A DNA stretch of 64,000 bases from G965202665 sp965243835 (lineage in GTDB: Bacteria > Actinomycetota > Acidimicrobiia > Spongiisociales > Spongiisociaceae). The translations under genes and the position numbers were made by a program. Under the pieces are notes generated by a model, which saw nothing but the letters and a program-made list of their open reading frames with translations, was not told the DNA's origin and did no database searches. Positions 50,189-58,292 of the stretch are shown one piece after another; positions within the stretch are counted from its first letter, which is position 1; every line of letters begins with the position of its first letter. The stretch is from contig OZ251578.1 of NCBI GenBank assembly GCA_965243835.1, positions 3,038,001 through 3,102,000 on the forward strand, written 5' to 3'.

Positions 50189-51075
50189 GAATCGGGGTGG
50201 ACTTGGGGGGCACCAAGATCGAAGCGGCGGGATTGGATGATGACGGGGCCGAGTTGGCCCGCGTGCGAATCCCGGCCCCGGCAGGCGATTACCGGGCCAC
50301 GGTGGCCGCCGTGGCCGGATTGGTGGGGGAGGTGGAGTCCCGGACGGGCGAGACCGGTCCGGTGGGGGTGGGGACTCCGGGGGCCGTCTCGCCTTTCACC
50401 GGTTTGTTGCGCAACTCCAACTCGCAGGCGTTGAACAATCGTCCGTTGCTCCGGGATCTGGAGGCGGCTTTGGAGAGGCCGGTGCGGATCGAGAACGACG
50501 CCAACTGTTTCGCCCTGTCCGAGGCGGTGGATGGGGCGGGGAGGGAAGACCGGGTGGTGTTCGGGGTGATTTTGAGAACCGGGGTGGGCGGCGGAGTGGT
50601 GGTGGAACGGCGGGTGGTGGACGGACCTAACCGGATAGCGGGGGAGTGGGGGCACAACCAGGCGCCCGGCGGGGACGAGCCCCGGCCCTGCTACTGCGGA
50701 CGGTCGGGGTGCGTGGAGACGTTCCTGTCCGGCCCGGCCGTGGCCGGGGAGTATCGCCGGTTGACGGGGTTGGAGCGCACTGCGAAGCAGGTGATGGAGC
50801 GGACGGGGTTTGACGCGGACGCCCGCCGGGTGCTGGACTTGTACGCGGAGCGACTGGCCCGGGCGTTGGCGACGGTAATCAACATCCTGGACCCGGGGGC
50901 GGTGGTGCTGGGGGGCGGCCTTTCCAACGTGGAGTCCCTGTATGAGGAGGTCCCCCGGCGCTGGGACCGGTGGGTGTTTTCCGAGAAGGTAGCCACCCGT
51001 CTGGAGCGCAATCACCACGGTGATTCCGGCGGGGTGCGAGGCGCCGCCTGGCTATGGCCCCCCGGGGCCGAATAG
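50185..51075 (+). CDS. ROK-family sugar kinase
   Basis: 296 aa. The ATP loop GVDLGGTKIEAAGLD is at the start, the catalytic Asp lies in IENDANCFALSEA, and the ROK zinc motif CYCGRSGCVE with an upstream His (GEWGHNQ) is complete. Members are glucokinases, fructokinases and N-acetylhexosamine kinases; the substrate is unresolved. The C-terminus ends shortly before the 72-bp repeat array. Confidence 0.9.
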   Translation: MRIGVDLGGTKIEAAGLDDDGAELARVRIPAPAGDYRATVAAVAGLVGEVESRTGETGPVGVGTPGAVSPFTGLLRNSNSQALNNRPLLRDLEAALERPVRIENDANCFALSEAVDGAGREDRVVFGVILRTGVGGGVVVERRVVDGPNRIAGEWGHNQAPGGDEPRPCYCGRSGCVETFLSGPAVAGEYRRLTGLERTAKQVMERTGFDADARRVLDLYAERLARALATVINILDPGAVVLGGGLSNVESLYEEVPRRWDRWVFSEKVATRLERNHHGDSGGVRGAAWLWPPGAE

Positions 51076-51133
51076 TTTGTCTTGCGATAGCGCCGTTCTC
51101 AGTCGGGAGTTGGCCTGCGCAACGTAGAGGGGA

Positions 51134-51613
51134 TGGGAGTGTGTATTTAAGGTTTTGGGGGGTTTGCTTTATGGTGGGTGGTTGTCGTTAAGGTTTGCGT
51201 TAGGGTGGAGGTGTGTTCTTAAGGTTTTGGGGGGTTTGCTTTATGGTGGGTGGTTGTCGTTAAGGTTTGCGTTAGGGTGGAGGTGTGTTCTTAAGGTTTT
51301 GGGGGGTTTGCTTTATGGTGGGTGGTTGTCGTTAAGGTTTGCGTTAGGGTGGAGGTGTGTTCTTAAGGTTTTGGGGGGTTTGCTTTATGGTGGGTGGTTG
51401 TCGTTAAGGTTTGCGTTAGGGTGGAGGTGTGTTCTTAAGGTTTTGGGGGGTTTGCTTTATGGTGGGTGGTTGTCGTTAAGGTTTGCGTTAGGGTGGAGGT
51501 GTGTTCTTAAGGTTTTGGGGGGTTTGCTTTATGGTGGGTGGTTGTCGTTAAGGTTTGCGTTAGGGTGGAGGTGTGTTCTTAAGGTTTTGGGGGGTTTGCT
51601 TTATGGTGGGTGG
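51134..51613. repeat. Tandem array of a 72-bp G/T-rich repeat, six full copies plus partial ends
   Basis: Copies start at 51151, 51223, 51295, 51367, 51439 and 51511 with a constant 72-bp period and no differences that I could see. A diverged partial unit precedes them from 51134, and a 31-bp partial seventh copy (51583-51613) runs into the fic promoter. The unit begins GGTTTTGGGGGGTTTGCTTT and contains GGGTGGTTGT, shared with the 67-bp repeat at 14.4 kb. Perfect identity implies recent expansion. Confidence 0.95.
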
Positions 51614-51623
51614 ATGCTAGGCT
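51596..51623 (+). promoter_or_regulatory. Promoter of fic at the repeat boundary
   Basis: TTGCTT (51596-51601, inside the last partial repeat), 16 bp, TAGGCT (51618-51623). The expected start coincides with the ATG at 51630, so the mRNA is leaderless. Every repeat unit carries the same TTGCTT. Confidence 0.6.
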
Positions 51624-51629
51624 GTTGCT

Positions 51630-52775
51630 ATGGCGCAATTCAACGTATTCGGCCAACCACGGGAGGTAAAGGACGCCGAGGGCGAAGTGTATGAAGCCTT
51701 CATCCCGAACGAAATGCCCCGGTCCCTTGACCTGTCCGCAAAAACCATTGGGCGATTGGCGGAGGCCGAGGCGGCGGTGGGGCGGTTGGAAGGCATCGGG
51801 CGCCTGCTCCCCAGCCCGGAGCTGTTGATTCGCCCGTACCTCTTTCGGGAGGCGGTCGCCTCCACGCGCATCGAGGGCACCCAGACCACCCTGGGAGAAT
51901 CGTTTCTGGCCGAGGTAGCAGAAATTTCGCACGACCCTGATACAGAGGAAGTTCTCAACTACGTGATGGCGATGATCGATGGCGTGACGCTGATGGAGAA
52001 AGGGCATCCTTTTGACCTTGGCCTTGTGCGCCGACTGCATGCCGTTCTGTTGGCGGGGGTTCGCGGCCGGGATCGTAATCCGGGACAAATACGCACCCTG
52101 CAGAATTGGATCGGCCCGCCCAACACCGGGCGCAGGGGAGCGTCTTTTATACCTCCGCCGCCAGCGGAAGTAGGGCCTCTGATGGATGACTGGGTCAGGT
52201 TCGCCAACGACGATTCGGCCATTCCGGTGTTGATACAAAGCGGGATGCTTCATTATCAGTTTGAAACTATTCATCCCTTTGACGATGGCAACGGGCGCTT
52301 AGGGCGACTTTTGATCGTGTTGCACTTTATTTTCCGTAAACGCCTGTCGCGCCCCTTGTTGTACCTGTCATCCTATTTCGAAGAAGAGAGGCCCGCGTAT
52401 ATAAGTTGGCTGACATCGGTCAGGCAACGGGGCGACCTGGATGGATGGTTGGGGTTTTATTTGAAGGGCGTGGTAAGAGAGGCGGAGGATGCTTTACGCA
52501 GGATAGATAAGTTGGTCAAACTGAGGGAGTCGTACCGCACCCGGATAATGGACGTTACGCGCGGCGGCGCCGTAATCGGGTTGGTGGACGAGTTGTTCGC
52601 CAATCCGATTTTGACGGCCCGCAGGGTGGTAGACAGGCTTGACGTTTCCATCCCGACGGCGTTTGGAGCGTTGGAGAAGATGATGGAGTTGGAGATTTTG
52701 GAGGAAATGCCGCCCGGTCCCCGCAAACAGCGCAGGTTTATAGCCGGCGAGGTAATGTCCGCCCTCGACGATTAA
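51630..52775 (+). CDS. Fic-family protein (AMP-transferase type) with own inhibitory motif
   Basis: 381 aa. The Fic core HPFDDGNGRLGRLL (His near residue 214) is intact. An N-terminal inhibitory motif STRIEG (about residues 79-84) matches the [S/T]xxxE[G/N] class II arrangement that blocks the ATP gamma-phosphate. A C-terminal winged helix (about 320-375: ILTARRVVDRLDVSIPTAFG) is usual for this group. It transfers AMP or another nucleotide moiety to target proteins. Self-inhibition explains the lack of a separate antitoxin gene. Expression would start from the repeat-linked promoter. Confidence 0.92.
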   Translation: MAQFNVFGQPREVKDAEGEVYEAFIPNEMPRSLDLSAKTIGRLAEAEAAVGRLEGIGRLLPSPELLIRPYLFREAVASTRIEGTQTTLGESFLAEVAEISHDPDTEEVLNYVMAMIDGVTLMEKGHPFDLGLVRRLHAVLLAGVRGRDRNPGQIRTLQNWIGPPNTGRRGASFIPPPPAEVGPLMDDWVRFANDDSAIPVLIQSGMLHYQFETIHPFDDGNGRLGRLLIVLHFIFRKRLSRPLLYLSSYFEEERPAYISWLTSVRQRGDLDGWLGFYLKGVVREAEDALRRIDKLVKLRESYRTRIMDVTRGGAVIGLVDELFANPILTARRVVDRLDVSIPTAFGALEKMMELEILEEMPPGPRKQRRFIAGEVMSALDD

Positions 52776-52789
52776 CGGCTCTTTAGGTT

Positions 52790-52978
52790 TTAAGGGGGAT
52801 CGAGGTTGGGGAGTAGGTTCGGGTTGGGTTTGTCGGCGTAGAGGAGGGTCCGGGTCTGGGTTCGGAAGCTGCGGAATCCGAACGCTACACGTTTCGCTCG
52901 TTTGATGAGATTGTTGACCGCTTCGGCGGACATGTTGGCGACCCGGGCTCGGTGCCAGGCGACGATTTGAGTGTGCCG
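52790..52978 (-). pseudogene. ISL3-type transposase remnant (C-terminal 62 residues)
   Basis: On the minus strand the frame ending at the TAA (52790-52792) encodes RHTQIVAWHRARVANMSAEA, NNLIKRAKRVAFGFRSF and LLYADKPN, which matches the C-terminal end of ISL3-family transposases (typically HQI..WH....SNGPTEA.NN.IKR.KRVAFGF). The catalytic DDE part is missing and the similarity stops near 52978. This is an old, truncated insertion sequence between fic and the dehydrogenase gene. Confidence 0.75.
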
Positions 52979-53289
52979 CGCGGAGCCGCAACCGGGCTTC
53001 TATAACCATCCGCTCCGTTTCCAGGCTGGTCCGGGAGGGGGAAGAGCGCGGACGCGACGACCGGTCCGCCGGACCAGCGGGCCTTCCTTCTGCCACCGCC
53101 GCCGCTTGTAGGCGCACCCCAAGCCTGTTCGGACCGGATGCGCCACCCGTTTTCTTGCGACTCTCGGGGGCGTAAGTCGGGTGTGCGGGATACGCTCAGG
53201 ATCTGGTTTCGGTATTGCGTCCCGCCTTCGGCGTCTGCGGGTTTCCGCAGGCCCGGTAGCATGCCGGTCACGGCAAGGAACAAGGGAGG
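52979..53289. other. Non-coding stretch after the transposase remnant
   Basis: No credible gene. CTGGTCCG and CGGACCAG (about 53029-53080) form a distant inverted repeat that might be a scar of the lost element. A TAGCAT box (53257-53262) and AAGGGAGG near 53283 serve the next gene. Confidence 0.5.
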
Positions 53290-54183
53290 ATGATGACGGA
53301 AGTCGGGTTTATCGGGGTGGGGGTGATGGGGCGCCCCATGGCCGCCTGTTTGGTGCGGGGCGGGCACCGGGTGCGGGCCTTTGATCTGGACCCGCAGGCT
53401 CTGCGCCGGGCCGCCGCCGATGGTTCCCATCCGGCCTCCTCGTCCGCGGACGCCGCCGCCGGAGCCGAATTCGCGATAACCATGTTGCCCCGCGCCGCGC
53501 ACATCGACCAAGCCTTGTTCGGTCCGGACGGGGCCGCCCCGGCTCTCGCCCCGGGGGCCCTGGTGATTAATATGAGCACCGTGGGACCCTCCGACTTTGA
53601 CCGGACGGCGGACAAGTTGGACGAGGCCGGAGGGCGGATGATGGACGCCCCGGTGGGACGCACCTCCCGCAACGCCGAACAGGGCACCCTTTTGATAATG
53701 GCGGGCGGCTCCCCCGATGATATCGAGCGGGCTCGTCCGGTTCTGGAATGCATGGGAGACGCCATCATCCACTGCGGCCCCCGCGGGACGGGGATGCGGG
53801 CCAAAATGATCAACAACTACCTGTCCATCGTATCCAATGTGGCGGTGGCCGAGACCTTGACCGCGGCGGAGCGGGCCGGCCTGCGCCGGGAAACGGTGCT
53901 GGAAGTGCTGTCGAGCACCGCCGCCGGGCAGGGGCATCTGTCCACCACCTATCCGGCCCAGGTGCTGGCGGGCGACCTGGAGCCCGGCTTTATGGTGGAT
54001 TTGGCCCACAAGGACCTGGGCTTGGCACTGCAGATGGGGGAGGAGTTGCAGGTCGGTTTGGGGATGGGGGAGGAAGCCCTGAAAACCTACGAAGCCGCCC
54101 GCCGGCAGGGGAGGGGCCGTCAGGACTGGACCGCCGTCTACCCCGCCGTTCGCCAGATGAACGGCCTGGACCCTTCCCCCTGA
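53290..54183 (+). CDS. Beta-hydroxyacid dehydrogenase, YihU/sulfolactaldehyde-reductase-like
   Basis: 297 aa (ATG at 53290; the ATG at 53293 has better spacing to AGGGAGG). NAD loop GFIGVGVMGRPMA; the 3-hydroxyisobutyrate dehydrogenase substrate motif appears in the form DAPVGRTSRNAEQGTLLIMAGG; catalytic Lys in MRAKMINNYLS. The GRTS...GTLL, STAAGQGH, DLAHKDLGLAL and GRGRQDW stretches resemble E. coli YihU (sulfolactaldehyde to dihydroxypropanesulfonate) more than generic HIBADH. This makes a sulfonate-related substrate plausible and links it to the HpsN-like gene at 12.4 kb. It is an inference from remembered sequence similarity. Confidence 0.8.
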   Translation: MMTEVGFIGVGVMGRPMAACLVRGGHRVRAFDLDPQALRRAAADGSHPASSSADAAAGAEFAITMLPRAAHIDQALFGPDGAAPALAPGALVINMSTVGPSDFDRTADKLDEAGGRMMDAPVGRTSRNAEQGTLLIMAGGSPDDIERARPVLECMGDAIIHCGPRGTGMRAKMINNYLSIVSNVAVAETLTAAERAGLRRETVLEVLSSTAAGQGHLSTTYPAQVLAGDLEPGFMVDLAHKDLGLALQMGEELQVGLGMGEEALKTYEAARRQGRGRQDWTAVYPAVRQMNGLDPSP

Positions 54184-54202
54184 CTCCCTCCGGCCTCCGG
54201 CG

Positions 54203-55078
54203 ATGACCGGCCGCCCCGCCTCCGCCGTCCCCCATCCGGTAGATAGCCCGCCGCCCGCCCCCGCTCCCCCCCCGGCGGCGGACCCGGCCTTGCACGACCG
54301 GCGCCGTTTTCCGTTGCCGGTGATAGACGAGGGGGGATTGCCGATCCGTTCCATGACCATCGCCGGGCTGGAGGGACGGATGGAGGCACGCATCCTGTCC
54401 AAGGACCCGTCCGGTCCCGCCACCCGCCTGGCCCGCATCCCGCGCGGTTACGGTTCCGGGATGGCGGGCGCGTTCACCGCCGACCTGGAGTTGTTCGTCG
54501 TCCAAGGGTCGCTGATCGTGGGGGGAGAGGCGGTGGGGGAGAACGATTATGCGACGGTGCGGGCCGGGCAGGTGGTGTCCGGGTTGCGGGCCTCCTCCGA
54601 CTCCCTGGCCCTGGTGATGACTTCCGCCCCGATCCGTTACGACCCGTCGGCGGGGGGTTCCCTGTCTCCGCCGTTGCTGGGGCGGGCCGGGGCTTACCGT
54701 TGGGAGGAGGCGGGGCGAACGCCGGGCCGTTTCGTTATGCCCTTGGCCGACGGCCTCTTGGGACGGGTGTGGCTGTCCGGGTGCAAAGAGTGGGGCAACC
54801 GCGCCGGCCCCTGGCACGACCATCCCTCCCCCGAGGAGGTGTTCGTCTTGGACGGTTCGTTGACCATCACCGAAGTCCCCGTCCCCGCGGGCCATCCCCC
54901 GCCCACTTTCCCGCCTGATCCGGCGCAGGTGGAAACTCGCCGCTTGCGTTCCGGCTCCTATATATATCGTCCGCCCGGCCAACTGCACGCCGGACCCGGT
55001 TCCGGCTCCCGCTCGGCTCTGGCCTTCCACCGGTTGCTCGGCCCCGGTCCCGTCCGCTGGCGGGAAGCCCCCGACTGA
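54203..55078 (+). CDS. Double-cupin protein with Pro-rich N-terminus
   Basis: 291 aa. After a Pro/Ala-rich lead (residues 1-30) come two cupin-like halves. The first (about 60-140) has GMAGAFTADLELFVVQGSL. The second (about 175-275) has WHDHPSPEEVFVLDGSLTIT and ends YRPPGQLHAGPGSG, with HxH, Glu and a late His as metal ligands. It follows the YihU-like dehydrogenase by 19 nt, so shared function is likely. The reaction is unknown. Confidence 0.78.
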   Translation: MTGRPASAVPHPVDSPPPAPAPPPAADPALHDRRRFPLPVIDEGGLPIRSMTIAGLEGRMEARILSKDPSGPATRLARIPRGYGSGMAGAFTADLELFVVQGSLIVGGEAVGENDYATVRAGQVVSGLRASSDSLALVMTSAPIRYDPSAGGSLSPPLLGRAGAYRWEEAGRTPGRFVMPLADGLLGRVWLSGCKEWGNRAGPWHDHPSPEEVFVLDGSLTITEVPVPAGHPPPTFPPDPAQVETRRLRSGSYIYRPPGQLHAGPGSGSRSALAFHRLLGPGPVRWREAPD

Positions 55079-55154
55079 CCTGTTTGTCGGCCGACCCGGC
55101 GGAACCGGTCTGGTAGAATGACCGGGTACGGTCACCGAACCCGAGGAGATGACT

Positions 55155-55652
55155 ATGGCCTTGCCCGAAAGTCTGGCGGAAGCGCTCAACGACCAAATCA
55201 CCAACGAACTGGGGGCCTCGCTGTCCTACCTGCAGATGGCGGCCGGTTTGGAGGCCGACAACCGGCCGGGAATGGCGCACTGGATGCGGGTGCAGTCCGA
55301 CGAAGAGGCGGAGCACGCCCGGATGTTCATGGAGTTCGTCCTGTCCCGGGACGGGCGGGTGACGATCGGCTCCCTGCTCGCTCCCCGCAGCGACTTCGCC
55401 CACCCGGCGGAAGCCTTCGCCGCCGCCTTGGAACAGGAGAAGACGGTCAGCGGCCAGATCCGCCGCCTGTACCAGTTGGCCCAGGAGACCGGCGATGTGG
55501 ACAGCCTGCCTTTCCTGCAAGGCTTCCTCACCGAGCAGATCGAAGAGGAGTCATCGGTGGGGGCCATCCACGAACGCCTGCGCCGGGTGGCCGACAGCGA
55601 AGTGGGCCTGGCCCTGCTCGACAACGAACTGGCCTCCCGTTCCTCCGACTGA
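55155..55652 (+). CDS. Ferritin (non-haem)
   Basis: 165 aa from the ATG at 55155, which is better spaced from GAGGAG than the ATG at 55149. A four-helix bundle with ferroxidase ligands: Glu in ITNELGASLSYLQMA, the EEAEHARMFMEF helix, the Glu of ALEQEK and EQIEEESSV. It oxidises and stores iron as a 24-mer. A TAGAAT box lies at 55114-55119. Confidence 0.9.
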   Translation: MALPESLAEALNDQITNELGASLSYLQMAAGLEADNRPGMAHWMRVQSDEEAEHARMFMEFVLSRDGRVTIGSLLAPRSDFAHPAEAFAAALEQEKTVSGQIRRLYQLAQETGDVDSLPFLQGFLTEQIEEESSVGAIHERLRRVADSEVGLALLDNELASRSSD

Positions 55653-55743
55653 CCCCCGGCCCCCAACCGCCGGGACCGTCCGTTGCTGGGTTGGCGCAAC
55701 GGCCTCTTGGGAGACGGAACGGTGGGCGGGATAAGGAGTGAAA

Positions 55744-56151
55744 ATGAGCGGGAATTCCTTGTTTACGTTAGAGCCGGTGGCGGCTTGGGTTACCAGGTGG
55801 GAAATCGAGGGGGACGATGATAAGCTGGTGTTGCGGGGCAACGGGCAGTTGCAACCCGCCGAGGTGTTCCGCTGGCCCAACCCCCTTACGATTACCGCGG
55901 AGAACATTCTCAAGGCCGCCCAGTATGTGATGGATGGCCACCTGCCGGAGACGCTGTTGCCCGGCGCCGATCGCCGACAAGTTCACTGGACGGTGGATTT
56001 TACCTCTCCGAATAGAGTGCGCATAGTATGCCGCTACCCGTTTGAGGCGGTGCGTAAGACGGGCATTGTGGACACCGGGGCCGGCAAGCGTCCGGAGGTG
56101 CACGCCGAATGGTTGATACGTCAAGTGGAGCACCCCGCCGCCGTCGGATAG
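55744..56151 (+). CDS. Small unknown protein, family member A
   Basis: 135 aa from the ATG at 55744 after AAGGAG. It is clearly paralogous to the next gene (shared FTLEPV.AWVT.WE, LVLRGNGQLQPA, LLPGAD, HAEWLIRQ) and more distantly to the gene at 62421. The leader of about 40 bases including CTTGGGAGACGGAACGGT is also duplicated before the next gene. No signal peptide or membrane helix. The function is unknown. Confidence 0.72.
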   Translation: MSGNSLFTLEPVAAWVTRWEIEGDDDKLVLRGNGQLQPAEVFRWPNPLTITAENILKAAQYVMDGHLPETLLPGADRRQVHWTVDFTSPNRVRIVCRYPFEAVRKTGIVDTGAGKRPEVHAEWLIRQVEHPAAVG

Positions 56152-56278
56152 CGGGCAACCAACGGGAATCGGGGCGATCCGCCAACCTCCGGCTTCGGCG
56201 TCGCATAAAATTCAGCCCGTTGTAAGATGGCGTACAGTCTCCTTGGAGACGGAACGGTTGGCAGGATAAGGAGTGAAC

Positions 56279-56680
56279 ATGAGCGAGAATTTCTGGTTCA
56301 CTTTGGAGCCGGTGACAGCTTGGGTGACGATGTGGGAGGCGGAGGGGGACAGCGAAGAACTGGTGTTGCGGGGCAACGGCCAGTTGCAACCCGCCGCCGT
56401 TTTCCAGTGGCCCAACCCTCTTGTGATCTCCGCCAAGGACATCCTCACAGCGGCCCAGCAGGTGATGGGCGGAAACCCGCCGGAGGTGCTGTTGCCGGGC
56501 GCCGACAACCGCAATGTCGACTGGACGGTTAATTTCACTTCTCCGAACAGTGTGCGGATTGTCAGCCGCTACCCGTCCTCGGAAGTGCGCAAGGCGAGCG
56601 TGGTGGATACCGGTAACGGCAAACGCCCGGTGGTGCACGCCGAATGGTTGATACGCCAAGCGGACCAGCGCGTCGCTTGA
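56279..56680 (+). CDS. Small unknown protein, family member B
   Basis: 133 aa from the ATG at 56279 after AAGGAG. It shares most of its length with member A, including VVDTGNGKRP and VHAEWLIRQ. It arose by tandem duplication together with the upstream leader. The predicted structure is a beta-rich globular domain starting with FWFTLEPVTAWVTMW. Confidence 0.72.
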   Translation: MSENFWFTLEPVTAWVTMWEAEGDSEELVLRGNGQLQPAAVFQWPNPLVISAKDILTAAQQVMGGNPPEVLLPGADNRNVDWTVNFTSPNSVRIVSRYPSSEVRKASVVDTGNGKRPVVHAEWLIRQADQRVA

Positions 56681-56682
56681 CA

Positions 56683-57013
56683 AAGCCTTTCTATTCTCTG
56701 AAATCGCGGAATGCTTACCTCCGAGTACGCGATGGGTGCTGACCGGCTACTTGTACCGGGTGGAAGTGGACAGCGGCCAAACCCGCCGCTTGAAAGGCAG
56801 GACTTGATGACCGAATTCCACGAGCGCGGGAACCGCACCAAAATCCTCACCGTCTGGTTCGTGCCGGAGGAAGCGTCGGAGATAAAGCCGCCACTCTCCG
56901 GGAAGACGTGCCTATATCCCACATCCTCCGCTCCGGCGGTCTGGAGAAAACGCGGCGGGTGTTGGGCAGGGGGCGGCGCCCATCCTGCAGGGCGGGGCGG
57001 GTGAGGGGCGGGC
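56683..57013. other. Intergenic stretch without a supported gene
   Basis: One frame (about 56705-56810) gives a protein-like RWVLTGYLYRVEVDSGQTRR without a start codon, possibly the end of a decayed gene. The rest, up to the membrane-protein gene at 57014, shows nothing convincing. Confidence 0.4.
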
Positions 57014-57928
57014 ATGGACGCAAACACCCTGATTGTCTTTACCGCCTCCCTGCTGGGGGTGCTGATTTCGGCGGTGGTAGTTGGGGCGATATTCACTCTG
57101 GACTACATAGCGGGCAACCGGAAAGAGGTCACGCATATTATGACCGGGTTCCCCGGGACTTCGGAGATGGGCGGTTACCCGCACTGGCTCCCCTACATTA
57201 ACAAACAAAAGAAAAAGTCGAACGAGCTGAGGGGCTTGTTCGTCAGAAAAGCCAAACATATGGTCTTTGTATTGGGGTTCTGCGTAACCTTCGGCGTCCT
57301 GTTGCCCGGTGCCCTTTCCTCCGCAGGTATCGAGCGGTGGCATATCGCCGGGAAGGTAGATGCACTGAACCTCGCCTACCTCGCCGTCGCTCTCCTTTCT
57401 GTTTCGTTGCTCTCTTATGTATCCCTTTCCTTTATAAGGGGGTTCCCCGGTGTAGAAAGTTTGGAGAAAGAGGAGATAGACGACCTCTCCGAGGAGTACT
57501 ACCAGAAGAGGCACGGGCTTCTTTGGGATAGGGTAACCATACCCCACGCCAACCCCGACTGGGTTTGGCGGGCCACCGCAGATCCAAACAATCTAATAGT
57601 CCTCGACTCTCATGAACGAAGGATACGCTTGGATTTGGATAACCGAGGGTCGGTTGTTCTGATGCAAACCCTGGAGTCTCAAAAGGGTATCCACCTAGAA
57701 GGCGGCGGCAACTTGGGATGGAGGCTCAGCTCTATAAGCTTGTCGGGCCCCTACGATTCAAGGACGGCGCATATACGGGGCTACCGGGGCAAAATGCACG
57801 TAGAGGGGGATTACTTCGATTCCAAAGAAGAGGTTCTGCCGATCGCCGACGAATGGTTGGAGTGGGCTATAAGGGAATGGCGCAAAATAGACGCGGACAT
57901 CGGCTCGGAAGGGGGCGCCGAAGAGTAG
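57014..57928 (+). CDS. Membrane protein of unknown family with cytoplasmic C-terminal domain
   Basis: 304 aa with GAGGGGCG upstream. Three hydrophobic helices: about 5-30, 85-110 and 120-145. An internal basic stretch NKQKKKSNELRG lies between the first two, and a charged C-terminal half (about 150-304) is probably cytoplasmic (IRLDLDNRGSVVLMQTLESQ). No family is recognised. It stands alone. Confidence 0.65.
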   Translation: MDANTLIVFTASLLGVLISAVVVGAIFTLDYIAGNRKEVTHIMTGFPGTSEMGGYPHWLPYINKQKKKSNELRGLFVRKAKHMVFVLGFCVTFGVLLPGALSSAGIERWHIAGKVDALNLAYLAVALLSVSLLSYVSLSFIRGFPGVESLEKEEIDDLSEEYYQKRHGLLWDRVTIPHANPDWVWRATADPNNLIVLDSHERRIRLDLDNRGSVVLMQTLESQKGIHLEGGGNLGWRLSSISLSGPYDSRTAHIRGYRGKMHVEGDYFDSKEEVLPIADEWLEWAIREWRKIDADIGSEGGAEE

Positions 57929-58041
57929 GTCCGCGCCTCAGCCGATGGTGCCCGCCGGTAGTTTTAGCTCCCCCGGCCGGTAACCTCCAACAGGCAACTG
58001 GGGAAGAGGAGGCATAACTGATAACGCACCGCAGGCGGACG

Positions 58042-58292
58042 ATGAAGACCTTTCTGGAACTCCGGTCCGCCTGCACACCGGATCGCCTGCCGGGGGGAAG
58101 GCTTGCGGGGGTTGGACGGGGACCTCTATTTCTGGAACGCGGGGGAGGCGCGGTGGGAGACCGACTCGGAGAACATCCCGGATAGCGGACGCGGTGGCGA
58201 AGGTGATTTCCGAACGGGCCCGGAGCGGGTTTCCGACGATGGCCGCCCAAGGAGTTCTGGCGGGATACGCGTTCAGGTTATCCGGTGCTTGA
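58042..58292 (+). pseudogene. Frameshifted gene remnant
   Basis: Three protein-like pieces lie in three successive frames: MKTFLELRSACTPDRLPGG from the ATG at 58042, then LDGDLYFWNAGEARWETDSE, then IADAVAKVISERARSGFPTM and QGVLAGYAFRLSGA up to the TGA at 58290. Joined by two frameshifts they would make a protein of about 80 residues. The last 15 bases overlap the convergent CoA-transferase gene. The family is unknown. The rest of 57929-58041 shows nothing. Confidence 0.4.

Noticed and set aside
51134..51613. Possible CRISPR array
   Set aside because: The unit repeats end to end without variable spacers, so it is a simple tandem repeat.
51155..51694. Open frame encoding a 24-residue repeat (LYGGWLSLRFALGW type) through the 72-bp array
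   Set aside because: It is open only because 72 is a multiple of three and the unit has no stop in that frame. There is no ribosome-binding site and it runs into fic in another frame, so the array is treated as non-coding.
56711..57004. Open frame of about 97 codons between the small-protein gene and the membrane-protein gene
   Set aside because: Composition is atypical and there is no ribosome-binding site; a different frame looks more protein-like but lacks a start.
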